Source of the DNA: Streptomyces atratus
GTDB lineage: Bacteria; Actinomycetota; Actinomycetes; Streptomycetales; Streptomycetaceae
Length of the DNA stretch: 64,000 nucleotides
Assembly: GCF_900119365.1 (NCBI RefSeq)
Contig: NZ_FPJO01000013.1
Span: 1-64,000 of the forward strand
Reading direction: 5' to 3'
The translations under genes were made by a program, and so were the position numbers. Below are positions 41,059 through 49,942 of the stretch, piece by piece. Below the pieces are notes generated by a model that ran no database searches, was not told the origin of the DNA, and worked only from the letters and a program-made list of their open reading frames with translations. Each line of letters begins with the position of its first letter. Within the stretch, counting starts at the first letter, position 1.

Positions 41059-41777
41059 CGGCTGCCCTCCGGGGCGTGGTCTTCCAGTCCGGGCACGACC
41101 AGCTCCGTGCCGGGGATCAACTGCATCGGGTCGTCCACGTCGTTGGCCTCGGCGATCGTGCGCCACGCGGTGGCGTCGCCGTACTCCTGCCAGGCCAGCA
41201 ACGGCAGGCTGTCACCGGCGACGACCCGGTGCGTACGACGTGCCTCCCGCGAGCCGGACGTGGGATTCTGGCCCGCCGGGTCCACGCTCGCCTCCTCGAT
41301 CGACAGGGCGCAGGTGGCGCGCAACGGCTTCCCGTCTACGTCGAACAGGGTGTACGAGACGGAGAGGTTGGACATCACGCCGTCGAACGAGGTCGTCTTC
41401 GACGTGCCCCAGTCGAAGCGGACCCAGGGGCTGGCGGGTGTCTTGCGGGCCAGGCTGCTGGGGGTGGGCACACATGCCAGCATCAGCTGCTCCACCGCCT
41501 TCTCCACCGAGTTGTCATGGGTGGCGGTGGAGTCCAGGAAGACCTCCAGGGACAGCGCCCGGGGCCCGCTGCCCACGAACTCGGGCAGTGCGGACTGCCC
41601 GGCCATCCGGGACGGCGTACGCCGCCATTCGGTGCTCTTGCTCAACGACAGCTTCGCGGGGTTGAACTGCAGGGTGATCCGGGCGAGGTTCCCGCCCGGT
41701 TTGGCACCGACGGTCGTCGGCGGTTCCATGATGGTCAGCTGGGCGCGAGCACGGCTGGTACGGACAGCGGGTGACAT
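41055..41777 (-). CDS. LysM-type CIS tube-hub adaptor (Afp7-like)
   Basis: A 240-residue protein with an N-terminal CIS-tube domain (ARITLQFNPAKLSLSKSTEW near residue 32, and LSLEVFLDST) and a C-terminal LysM-like domain (HRVVAGDSLPLLAWQEYGDATAWRTIAEAN, about 182-230). In CIS particles this protein joins the inner tube to the spike. GGAGGAGCGCC precedes ATG 41777. The start lies 60 bp downstream of the tube-gene stop. Confidence 0.9.
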   Translation of the reverse strand: MSPAVRTSRARAQLTIMEPPTTVGAKPGGNLARITLQFNPAKLSLSKSTEWRRTPSRMAGQSALPEFVGSGPRALSLEVFLDSTATHDNSVEKAVEQLMLACVPTPSSLARKTPASPWVRFDWGTSKTTSFDGVMSNLSVSYTLFDVDGKPLRATCALSIEEASVDPAGQNPTSGSREARRTHRVVAGDSLPLLAWQEYGDATAWRTIAEANDVDDPMQLIPGTELVVPGLEDHAPEGSR

Positions 41778-41837
41778 GGCGCTCCTCCTTCCCTGTCTTC
41801 TCTGATACCTCTGCCTGCTACGGAATATGACGGTTCA

Positions 41838-42263
41838 TCAGGAAGGCTCCAGGCCCTCGTGTGCGATCTCCAGTGTCTCGATCGCCGCCTGGGAGTTGGC
41901 GGGGTCGAAGGACGGCCCCTGCCAGCGGACCGGCACGATTCCGTGCACCTGCCAGCTGATGATGCGGCTGAGGTCCGGACGGAGTGCGACGATCTCGCCG
42001 TCCTTGGGCTCGACCCGCTGGATCGTCTCGTTCAGCCACCGTGCGATCTTGAGCGTGTCGGCGGTGACGGGGCGGGTCAGTGTGATGTTGGTCCACGTGA
42101 TCCGCCCCGGCAGCTGCCAGGTGAAGCCGTTGTTGCCACCCTCGGCGTACTGCTCCATCTCCACCTCGGCGCCCAGACCCGAGCAGGTGTGGAAGGCCCC
42201 CAGATCGCTGCCCCCGATGACGAGCTTGAAGAACACGCTCGTCGCGAAGATGTTGTCCGTCAT
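41838..42263 (-). CDS. CIS inner tube protein (T4 gp19-like), second copy
   Basis: A 141-residue tail-tube fold: SVFFKLVIGGSDLGAFHTCSGL, YAEGGNNGFTWQLPGRITWTNITLTRPV and the ETLEIAHEGL end fit the gp19/Hcp-like family. It differs clearly from the other tube gene at 45880-46320 and, lying next to the LysM and spike genes, is the likely Afp5-like baseplate-proximal tube ring. Confidence 0.9.
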   Translation of the reverse strand: MTDNIFATSVFFKLVIGGSDLGAFHTCSGLGAEVEMEQYAEGGNNGFTWQLPGRITWTNITLTRPVTADTLKIARWLNETIQRVEPKDGEIVALRPDLSRIISWQVHGIVPVRWQGPSFDPANSQAAIETLEIAHEGLEPS

Positions 42264-42325
42264 GTGCTTCTCTTCTTCTCTGATGTATTCAAGTACCGTG
42301 CGATGTAAGGCTGTTCGTACCGCCG

Positions 42326-45232
42326 TCAGCGACGTCCGTCGTACAGCCGCCCGGTACGCTCCCGCCCTCTGCGCATGTCCGCCCGGATCAGCCGGCTCAC
42401 CGGGTCGAGCAGACGGCGGGCCAGTTCCTCGATGTCCGCCGCGGTGACCCGGTTCGCGGCCGGGACCTCCTCGGAGGGCGAGTCGGCCGGTCCGGCCGGC
42501 CCGGTCCTTCCCGGTTGCTGGGCAGCCTTCACCGGGGCCGCCCGCACCGGAACGCCGGTGATTCCGGCGGCGGCGGCCGCGCGCTGAAGCACCTCGGCCG
42601 TGGCCCCGGAGGCACCAGAAGTTCCGGTGGCGCCGGAGGCTCCGGCTGCCGGAGCCGGTGCGCGTTGCGGAACCCGTACCGCAAGGCTCGGTGGCCCGGG
42701 GAGGGCCGCCTCGGCTCCCTCCATCGGTCCGGTGGCCACCGGAGCGGCGGATTCGGGCACCACCGGCAGCGGCATCCGCTGTACGGGCACGACGGTCGCT
42801 CCCGGCCGGTGCGGGCCGGGCGGATCCGGGCGCACAACCGGAACCGGCTGAGCGGCGGACGGCACGGACGAAGCGGACGGGGTGGCGGGTACGGGCCGTG
42901 GTGCCGGGGACGGCGGTGCGGGACGGTGGGCGGGACGTGGCTCCGCGAGTTGCTGCTCCGGCCGGCGGGGCTCGGGGCGGGACGGCGACGTTGTCGCACC
43001 GCCTCGTACCGCACGTTGCACGAGCCGCACGAGGGTTCCGCCGCCCGCCGGCCCGCGCGCCTTCCGGTCGGCGGCCGGCCCTGCATCGGGTGCGGCTCCG
43101 GTCTTGGCCTCGGGTGCTGCACCTGCTGCCCGTCCTGTGCCGGGAACGCGAACGGGTTCAACCGCGGGCGGCCGGCCTGAAGGCGTCCCGCTCCGCGCGG
43201 GGCCGGGCGGCGGGTTTCCGGGCACGAGGCGTTGGACGGTGCCGCCGGGTGTCGGTCTCTCGGGCACCACGCCCCCGGACGTCGGCCCCGGGCCGGTTCC
43301 ACGGGGCCGGTGCGGTGCAGCGGGTTCGGCGGGACGCGAACTAGTGGGCCCCGACGTCAGCGACGGCGACGGCGCATCGGACCCCGGTTGCTGGACATCG
43401 CGACGCCAGGTGGGCACCACGACCGGCCGCGCAGTGCTGCCTGCCGTCGGCCCCGAGAAGCCCTCGCCGGAGCCTGTGCTCACCTTCAGGGACCTGCCCG
43501 CGAGGAGAGCCCGCGACCGCTGGACGACGGGCGTCGTCGACCCCCCGGCACCAGCGGCGGGCCCGGCTACCTGTCCCTGCTCCCGTTCCGGGATGATCCT
43601 GCGGACACGGACCGGCGCAACAGGAGCCGGAGCGGAAGAGGCAGAGATGGTGGCCGGTTTGCCCGCACGCAAGGCGTCCACCGCACGCTGGACGGCCGCG
43701 GGTTGCGGTGCGGGCTCACCGGGCGGAGCAGGTACGACGGACGAGCGCACCGGCATCTCGGAAGGCGCGTTCGGGGGCTTCGGCATCGGCATGACCGGTG
43801 CGGCGGGCGCAGTCTGCCCCGACGCGCCCTGATGCGGGCCTGTGGCTCCCGGCTGGGGTGTCCCACGGCGGTCGCCGAGCAGCGGAGCGTCGTTGCGAAG
43901 TCGGGCCGTCGACGGAAGCCCGGGGAGAGGGGTGCCGATCCCGCCGCGGGCCCGAGCCTGTGAGCCGGGCCTGTCGGGCTGCGACGGCTGCGGGGCCCGA
44001 GCCTCCGGGGCCCGGGCTTTTGACGGGGACGAGGGCTGGCGTACCCACGGCTCGGTCGCATCCGACGAAGGCGCGGTCACCGCCGGGGTTGCCGTGTCCG
44101 ATTCCTGGCGCTGAAGTACCGGCATGTCCGCCGGCTGTTGCCCTGCCGGGGCGGACGGGACGACCCCGCTCGGCGCCGGCGGGCCGGAGGGAATGGCCCC
44201 GGTGGGGAGTTCCCGCAGGGGCTTGCCCAGAGCGGGGCGCACCGGGGCGGCAGTGGCACTGTCGGCGGTGGGAATGCTGTCGGCGGTGAGACGGTCAGTG
44301 GTGCGGTCCGACGGCGGTGCGACACCAGGCGCGACGGCGGGCGCGGTCTGCTGCGACGCGCCCTGCCGCACGGTGGAGGTGGTGACGGAAGTGCCCGGTG
44401 CGGAGGCCGTGGGCGGCAGGATTCCGGCGATCTGCCGCAGTGCCATCGCCGGACGCCGCGCAACGATCAGCGGCGGGGCGATCCGCCGAGGACGTACGGC
44501 CGCGGGCTCGGCCCGCTGGAGCGAGAGGGGTGCCGGTGCGGTGTCCGCCGGATGCTGCGATGCCGACGTGGCGGCCCGCTCCGGTGCCGGGCCCGGAGTC
44601 GCGGCCGGTGCCGTGCTCGTCGCAGGGGCTGCCCCTGCCGTGGCTTCCGGAGCGGTCGCGCCGTCCCCGCCGGCCCGCCGCCGCGATGCTCCGCTCCCGG
44701 AGGAGCGGGGAGACGAGGTACGGGGAGACGAAGACCGGGGAGACGGGGCGCGGGAGGACGTCTTGGTGCTCGTCCGCTGGACGGTCGCAGGCGTCGGGCC
44801 CGCCGCAGCTTCCGACTCCTCGTCCGCACCGGTCCGGGCGGCACGCAGCAGCAGCGGTCCACCGGCGGACTCGGAGCGCGGTGCGCCCGGACGGGCGACA
44901 CCATGGATGAGACCCACCGGCGCGGACGGCAGTACGGCATGGCCGAGCTCGCTGCCGAACGCGAGGTCCTGCCACGAGGCGAGGCCGTCCCTGAACCGCA
45001 GTCCGTCGCTCACCCCGATCGAGGACCGGGCGACGGTCACCGTGGGCGGCGCGACCTGCCGCCAGCCACCGTCCCAGTCGCCGCCCCGACCACCGTTGCG
45101 CCGATCGGCCCCGCTGTCGCTCCGGCCGGCCTCCGGTTCCGGGCTTCGCCCGGTGTCGGCCCCGGCCCCGACCGGGGACGGCGTTCCGGGCTGCTGCCGG
45201 TCCCCTCGGCGGAACCAGTCTCCGAACCCCAC
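42326..45232 (-). CDS. 968-residue Pro/Ala-rich disordered CIS protein with V/L-Q-R repeats
   Basis: Starts GTG 45232 (MGFGDWFRRGDRQQPG). After a short ordered N-terminal region (about 55-115) the protein is Pro/Ala/Ser/Thr-rich and probably disordered. Scattered through it are nine short motifs of form [VL]QR: TVQR, SLQR, VLQR, AVQR, VVQR, TVQR, LVQR, PVQR and VLQR. The last about 40 residues form a basic helix (ADIEELARRLLDPVSRLIRADMRR). It sits between the small DUF6760-like gene and the second tube gene, where hub or effector-related genes occur in CIS loci. I recognise no enzyme. It could be a length-setting, cargo-tethering or lumen-filling protein; this is inference. Confidence 0.75.
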   Translation of the reverse strand: MGFGDWFRRGDRQQPGTPSPVGAGADTGRSPEPEAGRSDSGADRRNGGRGGDWDGGWRQVAPPTVTVARSSIGVSDGLRFRDGLASWQDLAFGSELGHAVLPSAPVGLIHGVARPGAPRSESAGGPLLLRAARTGADEESEAAAGPTPATVQRTSTKTSSRAPSPRSSSPRTSSPRSSGSGASRRRAGGDGATAPEATAGAAPATSTAPAATPGPAPERAATSASQHPADTAPAPLSLQRAEPAAVRPRRIAPPLIVARRPAMALRQIAGILPPTASAPGTSVTTSTVRQGASQQTAPAVAPGVAPPSDRTTDRLTADSIPTADSATAAPVRPALGKPLRELPTGAIPSGPPAPSGVVPSAPAGQQPADMPVLQRQESDTATPAVTAPSSDATEPWVRQPSSPSKARAPEARAPQPSQPDRPGSQARARGGIGTPLPGLPSTARLRNDAPLLGDRRGTPQPGATGPHQGASGQTAPAAPVMPMPKPPNAPSEMPVRSSVVPAPPGEPAPQPAAVQRAVDALRAGKPATISASSAPAPVAPVRVRRIIPEREQGQVAGPAAGAGGSTTPVVQRSRALLAGRSLKVSTGSGEGFSGPTAGSTARPVVVPTWRRDVQQPGSDAPSPSLTSGPTSSRPAEPAAPHRPRGTGPGPTSGGVVPERPTPGGTVQRLVPGNPPPGPARSGTPSGRPPAVEPVRVPGTGRAAGAAPEAKTGAAPDAGPAADRKARGPAGGGTLVRLVQRAVRGGATTSPSRPEPRRPEQQLAEPRPAHRPAPPSPAPRPVPATPSASSVPSAAQPVPVVRPDPPGPHRPGATVVPVQRMPLPVVPESAAPVATGPMEGAEAALPGPPSLAVRVPQRAPAPAAGASGATGTSGASGATAEVLQRAAAAAGITGVPVRAAPVKAAQQPGRTGPAGPADSPSEEVPAANRVTAADIEELARRLLDPVSRLIRADMRRGRERTGRLYDGRR

Positions 45233-45236
45233 ACGA

Positions 45237-45395
45237 TCACCCGCCTTCGTTGACGCGGGTGTTGATCCGCGCTATCTCCCGCACCCACTCCTGACGCTCG
45301 CCGTGGGTGAGGTCGAGGATGTCCTCTCGCTGCCAATGGAAGTGGTAGGCGACGTACGCGATCTCCTCCCGCAACCGGGAGGGCGCGTACGTCAC
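45237..45395 (-). CDS. small CIS-associated protein (DUF6760-like)
   Basis: A 52-residue acidic helical protein from GTG 45395 (TYAPSRLREEIAYVAYHFHW then REDILDLTHGERQEWVREI). This pattern, with an aromatic YHFHW core and a W-V-R-E-I helix, is the short conserved protein found between tube and hub genes in CIS and some phage clusters, similar to tail-assembly products. GTGA overlap with the preceding gene supports the chosen start rather than the longer upstream reading. Confidence 0.8.
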   Translation of the reverse strand: MTYAPSRLREEIAYVAYHFHWQREDILDLTHGERQEWVREIARINTRVNEGG

Positions 45396-45883
45396 GATTC
45401 CCCCAGGCGCCCACCCGACAGGTCCACCTCGAACGACCCGTGGCACAGCGGGCAGGTCACCGCGGCGTGCGTGTGGCCCTCGCTGTTGATCCGGCGGTAG
45501 AAATCCTGGAGGAACGCCACATCCGTGGCGTACATCCGCTCGACGACCCCGGCGTGCACATCGGTGATGGTGCCGAGCTGGGTGATCACCTGGCTCAGCA
45601 GCACCACGGACAGATAAGCCGGGTTCTCCTTCACCCGCAGGTCGATCTGCGGGCGCAGCTCGTCCCGCGCCGTCGCGAGCCGCATCGAGCCGCGCCGGTG
45701 GACCTGGCCCTCGTCGTCGACGTAGCCGCGCGGGAGCTCGAACTCGAACTCCGAACGCATCCCCTGCTGTTCACGGGCCGGAGGCTGCGCGGGAGCAGCC
45801 TCCTCCCGCGCGGCGGGCTGGGCGGACGCCAGGCTGTCGAGGACTTCGTCGAGTCCGCCCGACGTAACGGTCCTGCGCCTCAT
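45392..45883 (-). CDS. conserved CIS/phage tail assembly protein with CxxC
   Basis: A 163-residue protein. A low-complexity acidic and Gln/Pro-rich start (about 10-45) precedes a conserved part: SEFEFELPRGYVDDEGQVHRRG, RDELRPQIDLRVKENPAYLS, VVLLSQVITQLG, and a CPLCHGSFEVD ending that may bind zinc. Such proteins lie beside tube genes in phage and CIS clusters and behave as tail-assembly factors. ATG 45883 overlaps the tube stop (ATGA), and its stop overlaps the next GTG. Confidence 0.75.
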   Translation of the reverse strand: MRRRTVTSGGLDEVLDSLASAQPAAREEAAPAQPPAREQQGMRSEFEFELPRGYVDDEGQVHRRGSMRLATARDELRPQIDLRVKENPAYLSVVLLSQVITQLGTITDVHAGVVERMYATDVAFLQDFYRRINSEGHTHAAVTCPLCHGSFEVDLSGGRLGES

Positions 45884-46320
45884 TCGACCACGATCTCCTC
45901 GAAGGTGATGGTCACCGACTCCGTGGCGGCACTGGATTCGCCGGCCTTCAGCGAGGGGCCCTCCCACTTGCTGGCCCAGCCCTGCATCAGCTGGATGCGC
46001 CGGACCGTCTCACCCTTCGAGTCCTTGATCTCGATGGTCAGGTTCTGGCGCGCGGTGTCGACCGCACCGTTGTTGAGCGTCTCCTTGATCCATTTGGTGA
46101 ACTCGCTGCTCTTGTCGAGTCCTCGGGTGATCGTCACCTCGCCCGCCTGACGCGCGCCGGGCTGCTTGCGGATGATCTGCTTGCCCTCGGCGGTCACTTG
46201 ACGGACCTCGACGACTTCCTCCTCGACGGTCAGGCCGCTGATCTCTTGGATCGACTCGACGAGATAGCCGCCGAGCTGCACGCCGAAGACGTGGGTGGAA
46301 AGAGCATCGCCCTCTGCCAT
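45880..46320 (-). CDS. CIS inner tube protein, major (gp19-like)
   Basis: A 146-residue tube subunit: STHVFGVQLGGYLVESIQEI, GARQAGEVTITRGLDKSSEFTKWIKETL and WASKWEGPSLKAGESS are characteristic of the major tail-tube protein of Streptomyces CIS particles. Hexameric rings of it form the tube expelled by sheath contraction. It follows the sheath gene by 39 bp, the usual sheath-tube order. Confidence 0.92.
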   Translation of the reverse strand: MAEGDALSTHVFGVQLGGYLVESIQEISGLTVEEEVVEVRQVTAEGKQIIRKQPGARQAGEVTITRGLDKSSEFTKWIKETLNNGAVDTARQNLTIEIKDSKGETVRRIQLMQGWASKWEGPSLKAGESSAATESVTITFEEIVVE

Positions 46321-46359
46321 GACTCTGTGTCACCTGTTCCGTTTACGGACCCTGTCGGG

Positions 46360-47889
46360 TCACTCGTTGACAAGGCTGGTGCTGTCGGAGAACTGCGCGA
46401 GGCGGAAGATCACGAACTCCGCGGGCTTCACCGGAGCGACGCCGATCTCGCACACGACCTGACCGAGGTCGATCGACTCCTGCGGGTTGTTGTCACGGTC
46501 GCACTTGACGTAGAACGCCTCCTCGGCCGTGCGGCCGAACAGGGCGCCCCGGCGCCACTCCTCGGTGAGGAAGGCGGTGACATTGCGCCGGATGCTCGAC
46601 CACAGACGGTCGTCGTTCGGCTCGAACACCACCCACTGGGTGCCCAGGAGGATCGACTCCTCCAGGTAGTTGAAGAGGCGGCGCACATTGAGGTAACGCC
46701 AGGCCGGGTCGGAGGAGAGGGTGCGCGCTCCCCAGATCCGGATGCCGCGCCCGGGGAAGGCGCGTACGCAGTTGACACCGATCGGGTTGAGCAGGTCCTG
46801 CTCGCCCTTGCTGAGGCGGATCTCCAGGTCCAGCGCGCCGCGGATGACCTCGTTGGCGGGGGCCTTGTGCACACCGCGCTCGCCGTCGCTGCGCGCCCAG
46901 ACACCGGCGACGTGACCGCTCGGGGGCACCAGGGCGTTCTGGCCGGTCGCCGGGTCGAAGACCTTGAGCCAGGGGTAGTACACGGTCGCGTAGCGCGAGT
47001 CGTATCCGGCGTCGTCGTTGCGCCAGGTACGGACACGCTGGGCGTTCATGCCCGGCGGGGTGTCCAGGACGGCGACCCGGTCACCCATCTGCTCGCAGTG
47101 CGAAATCACCGCCAGCTGTACGGCCTTGACGCCCTCGGCGTCGATGTCCCCGCGCTGGTAGGCGCTCATCAGGTCCGGAACGGCGACCATGGTGATCTCG
47201 TCGATCGCTTCGAGGCCCGCGAACCCCGTGCGGGCGGCGGCGTCGCCGACGTACTCGGCCGGGTCGACGCGTGCGACGCCGGTTCCGGGGGCGGCAGCGG
47301 CGGGCGCGAGGGAGAGGCTCTGGTTCTCGGGGCGGGTCTGGGTCGCGCCGGGCTGCTCGGTGACCTCGATGAGCTTGGACTGGCGGGCCTGGGTGACGAG
47401 ATAGCCCTTGACGTTCTTGCGGCTGGAGACGTCGTAGGTCTCCACCACCTTGCCGGCCTGCCGCACCAGCAGCCGGAACCGGTCCTCCGGAGGGTTCTCG
47501 CCCTCGGCGTCGGTGACCTCGACGGAGAGGTCCGCGCTCGCGCCGGGCCGCGCGGACACCTGGAACCCTCCGAGGGCGGCGGGCGTGGCCGACCCGGACA
47601 CGGACTGCTCCGCCGGGTCCTGCGCGGGGCCGCCGATGCGCACGATGTAGGCCGCGCCGCCGCCGTTGGCGAAGTAGCCGTAGACCGCGGGGGTCAGATA
47701 GGTGTCGGCGGTGAAAGTGCCGAAGGTCTGGACGTACTGGTCCCAGTTGGTCACCAGCGTCGGCTGGTGGAAGGGGCCGGACTCCGCGAAACCGACGAAG
47801 GCTGCGACCGCGGTGCCGACTCCCTCGATGGGCCTGGCTCCGGACTGCACCTCCTCCACGTATACACCGGGGGTGAGGTACGACGGCAT
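46360..47889 (-). CDS. CIS contractile sheath protein
   Basis: A 509-residue tail sheath. The N terminus MPSYLTPGVYVEEVQSGARPIEGVGT is the classic sheath start. The C-terminal domain includes the conserved WGARTLS, YLNVRRLFNYLEESI, VFEPND and FYVKCDRDNNP stretches that form the sheath core and its handshake with neighbouring subunits. Energy stored in the extended sheath drives the tube on contraction. A single sheath gene is present. AAGGAGCGAGT gives a strong ribosome site, and the 520-bp gap upstream probably holds the promoter of the structural operon. Confidence 0.95.
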   Translation of the reverse strand: MPSYLTPGVYVEEVQSGARPIEGVGTAVAAFVGFAESGPFHQPTLVTNWDQYVQTFGTFTADTYLTPAVYGYFANGGGAAYIVRIGGPAQDPAEQSVSGSATPAALGGFQVSARPGASADLSVEVTDAEGENPPEDRFRLLVRQAGKVVETYDVSSRKNVKGYLVTQARQSKLIEVTEQPGATQTRPENQSLSLAPAAAAPGTGVARVDPAEYVGDAAARTGFAGLEAIDEITMVAVPDLMSAYQRGDIDAEGVKAVQLAVISHCEQMGDRVAVLDTPPGMNAQRVRTWRNDDAGYDSRYATVYYPWLKVFDPATGQNALVPPSGHVAGVWARSDGERGVHKAPANEVIRGALDLEIRLSKGEQDLLNPIGVNCVRAFPGRGIRIWGARTLSSDPAWRYLNVRRLFNYLEESILLGTQWVVFEPNDDRLWSSIRRNVTAFLTEEWRRGALFGRTAEEAFYVKCDRDNNPQESIDLGQVVCEIGVAPVKPAEFVIFRLAQFSDSTSLVNE

Positions 47890-48409
47890 ACTCGCTCCTT
47901 CGCGTGGTCATTCGTTCGCCGCCGAGTCTTCCTCGGCGGCCGTGGCGGACAGTAGGTCTCAAAGTCCTGGACACGGGGCAACGGTGCTGCCTTCCCAGGC
48001 ACCCGGGCGACGGAAATGCTTCCCCTTGCGGACCGGTCGCTTCGGTCGCCGCATTTCCCGGTCCAGTCATGTGACAGCAACGTGTACTGCGGATTTCCGG
48101 AAGATGTCCGCCGACAGGGGGACGGGCGGAAATCAGCCAGTATTCGCGGGCAGCGACTATCCGCTCAGGACCAGGAAACCGAATCCGATCCTTGGCCGCT
48201 CCACGTGCCCTTCCGGAGATCTCCGAGGGGCCCGTGGCCGGAAACTCCTCACCCACTGCAGACATCACGGAACCCGGACGGGCCGGCTGACCTCTCCTGT
48301 GCACGGGAGAAGGAAAACTGCCAACGACCGGCAAGCCGGGTTTCCCTCGGTCGGGATTTCTGCTGTTCTCATCCTCCGTGGGGGAAGCAGGAGGCCAGGA
48401 GCCTTGTTC
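47890..48409. other. 520-bp intergenic region upstream of the sheath gene
   Basis: No reading frame here has convincing codon use on either strand. It separates the sheath start (47889) from the stop of the membrane protein gene (48410), both on the minus strand, so it most likely holds the main promoter of the CIS structural operon and a terminator for the upstream gene. I could not identify promoter boxes by eye. Confidence 0.55.
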
Positions 48410-49726
48410 CTACGGTGCGAGATCGCTCAGCACACCGCTGACATTGAGCACCTGATGGCATTCGGAAGCCTGGGTTCCGGTCGCCGGTGTGCCGGGTTTG
48501 GCACAGGTGACGGACGCGGTGACCGTGTCGTTCTCCTGGATCTGGATGGGGGTGACCCAGTGGTAGTCCTGGTTGCGAAAGGTCTCCAGCGCAATGGTGG
48601 TGATCTTCCGTTCACCGAAGGAGATGGTCAGTACTCCTTCGTCTCCCTGGAAGTTCGCCACCACGATGTCCGTGATTCCGAATACCTTCCCCTTCGGAAC
48701 CCGGTACGTCCCGTTCTTCTTGGCCCCGGATCCGGTCTGCACATCGATCGTCGCCGAGCTCTGCTGGGTGCCGCCCGTTCCCCCGCCCGTTGCCGAACCG
48801 GAACCGCCCGAACCGGAGCCTCCGGACCCGTTCGGCTTGCCCTGCCCCTTGTCGTCTCCCTGACCACCGGACGGGTCTCCCGTACTGCCCCCTGTTGCCG
48901 AACCCTGTTGCCCGCCGGGGGGTGTCTTCTCCTGCGCGGCCTCGTGCGCCGCCTGCTTCGCGGTGCTCCGTACGGCGGGCCGGACCAGCGCGAACCACGC
49001 GAGCAGCAGGGCGAGCAGCGCGGCAAGCACGATCAGCAACCACCTGGGCAGAACGGGCAGTTGGGCAAACTCGCCCGGCAACGCCTCGGCCCTGCCGGGC
49101 AGCTCGCCGTCGGTGTCCCCTTCGGTGCCTTCGGCGGCCTCGACCTCGAACGGCCAGGTGACCGGCGTGCCGAACCAGATCAGTTTCCGGGTCCGTACCC
49201 GAAGGCCCATCTCGGCGGACTCGCCCGGTTCCAGGCGCCGTTGGCCCGGGGTGAAGGCCAGTCTCAGCTCCTCCCCGGCCTGTTTGCCGGTGAGGGCGAT
49301 GTCGACCGCGGTGTTCCCCTTGTTCTGCACCGAGGTGCGGAACCGGGCGCCCAGCCAGCCGGAGCGGCGGCGCGGGTCGAGCTCCGCCCGGAGCTCGTGA
49401 AAGGGCCCGACGACCACCGTGGCCTCGGGGACCGCCACCGACTCCGGGTGCTCCGTGGGCAGGACGCGGACACCCAGGGGTATCTCGCCGGCCCGCACCT
49501 CATGGGACCGGGGCGGGGCGAGCCGTACGGTCACCACTTCGGAGGTGCCCGGGTAGAGGGACACCCGTGCCGGCTCGACGGTGCTCCAGGCGGCGCAGTC
49601 GCCGACCACTTCGAACGTGTACGCCTCGACGATGTCGCCATCGTTGCGCACGGTCAGGGTCGTCGTCGCCTCGGCACCGGGCGACACCGTCACCGTGGAC
49701 ATTTCGAGTTCGGCAGATGTGGTCAC
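48410..49726 (-). CDS. single-TM Ig-like protein of the CIS locus
   Basis: A 438-residue protein. The first about 200 residues are Ig-like beta domains (VTVSPGAEATTTLTVRNDGD, then LRVRTRKLIWFGTPVTWPFEV). A single membrane helix follows (about 228-250, WLLIVLAALLALLLAWFALV), then a Gly/Ser-rich spacer (about 285-335) and a C-terminal beta domain (GTYRVPKGKVFGITDIVVAN onwards). It could anchor the CIS particle or its trigger at the membrane. GTG 49726 is the start; the LuxR-type gene diverges from it across 216 bp, so the two may share control. Confidence 0.8.
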   Translation of the reverse strand: MTTSAELEMSTVTVSPGAEATTTLTVRNDGDIVEAYTFEVVGDCAAWSTVEPARVSLYPGTSEVVTVRLAPPRSHEVRAGEIPLGVRVLPTEHPESVAVPEATVVVGPFHELRAELDPRRRSGWLGARFRTSVQNKGNTAVDIALTGKQAGEELRLAFTPGQRRLEPGESAEMGLRVRTRKLIWFGTPVTWPFEVEAAEGTEGDTDGELPGRAEALPGEFAQLPVLPRWLLIVLAALLALLLAWFALVRPAVRSTAKQAAHEAAQEKTPPGGQQGSATGGSTGDPSGGQGDDKGQGKPNGSGGSGSGGSGSATGGGTGGTQQSSATIDVQTGSGAKKNGTYRVPKGKVFGITDIVVANFQGDEGVLTISFGERKITTIALETFRNQDYHWVTPIQIQENDTVTASVTCAKPGTPATGTQASECHQVLNVSGVLSDLAP

Positions 49727-49942
49727 CCTGCGACGTTAAGCCGCACCGACGGCCGCGCAGCAGAGACGCGAGGGCAACGATCGGGCACGAGTGGTGCCCC
49801 GGGGGCACAACGGCGCGTTGTCCCGGCGACCCCTCCGCGGGCCCGCTCGCCGTGCCGGAGGGCGGCGCGGTCGAGTGCGGAGAAAGGCGTATCGGACGGA
49901 AGCAACGACGGAAGTATCTGAGGAAGACAGGCACGCAGAAGA

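Noticed and set aside
39079..41805. 908-residue plus-strand frame over the spike and LysM genes
   Set aside because: Antisense shadow; the minus strand encodes conserved CIS proteins with coupled starts and stops.
41838..46320. Two tube genes as a recent duplication
   Set aside because: Their sequences differ throughout; two distinct tube proteins are normal for CIS (Afp1- and Afp5-like).
46198..47955. 585-residue plus-strand open frame over the sheath gene
   Set aside because: The sheath protein on the minus strand is unmistakable; the plus-strand frame has no recognisable feature.
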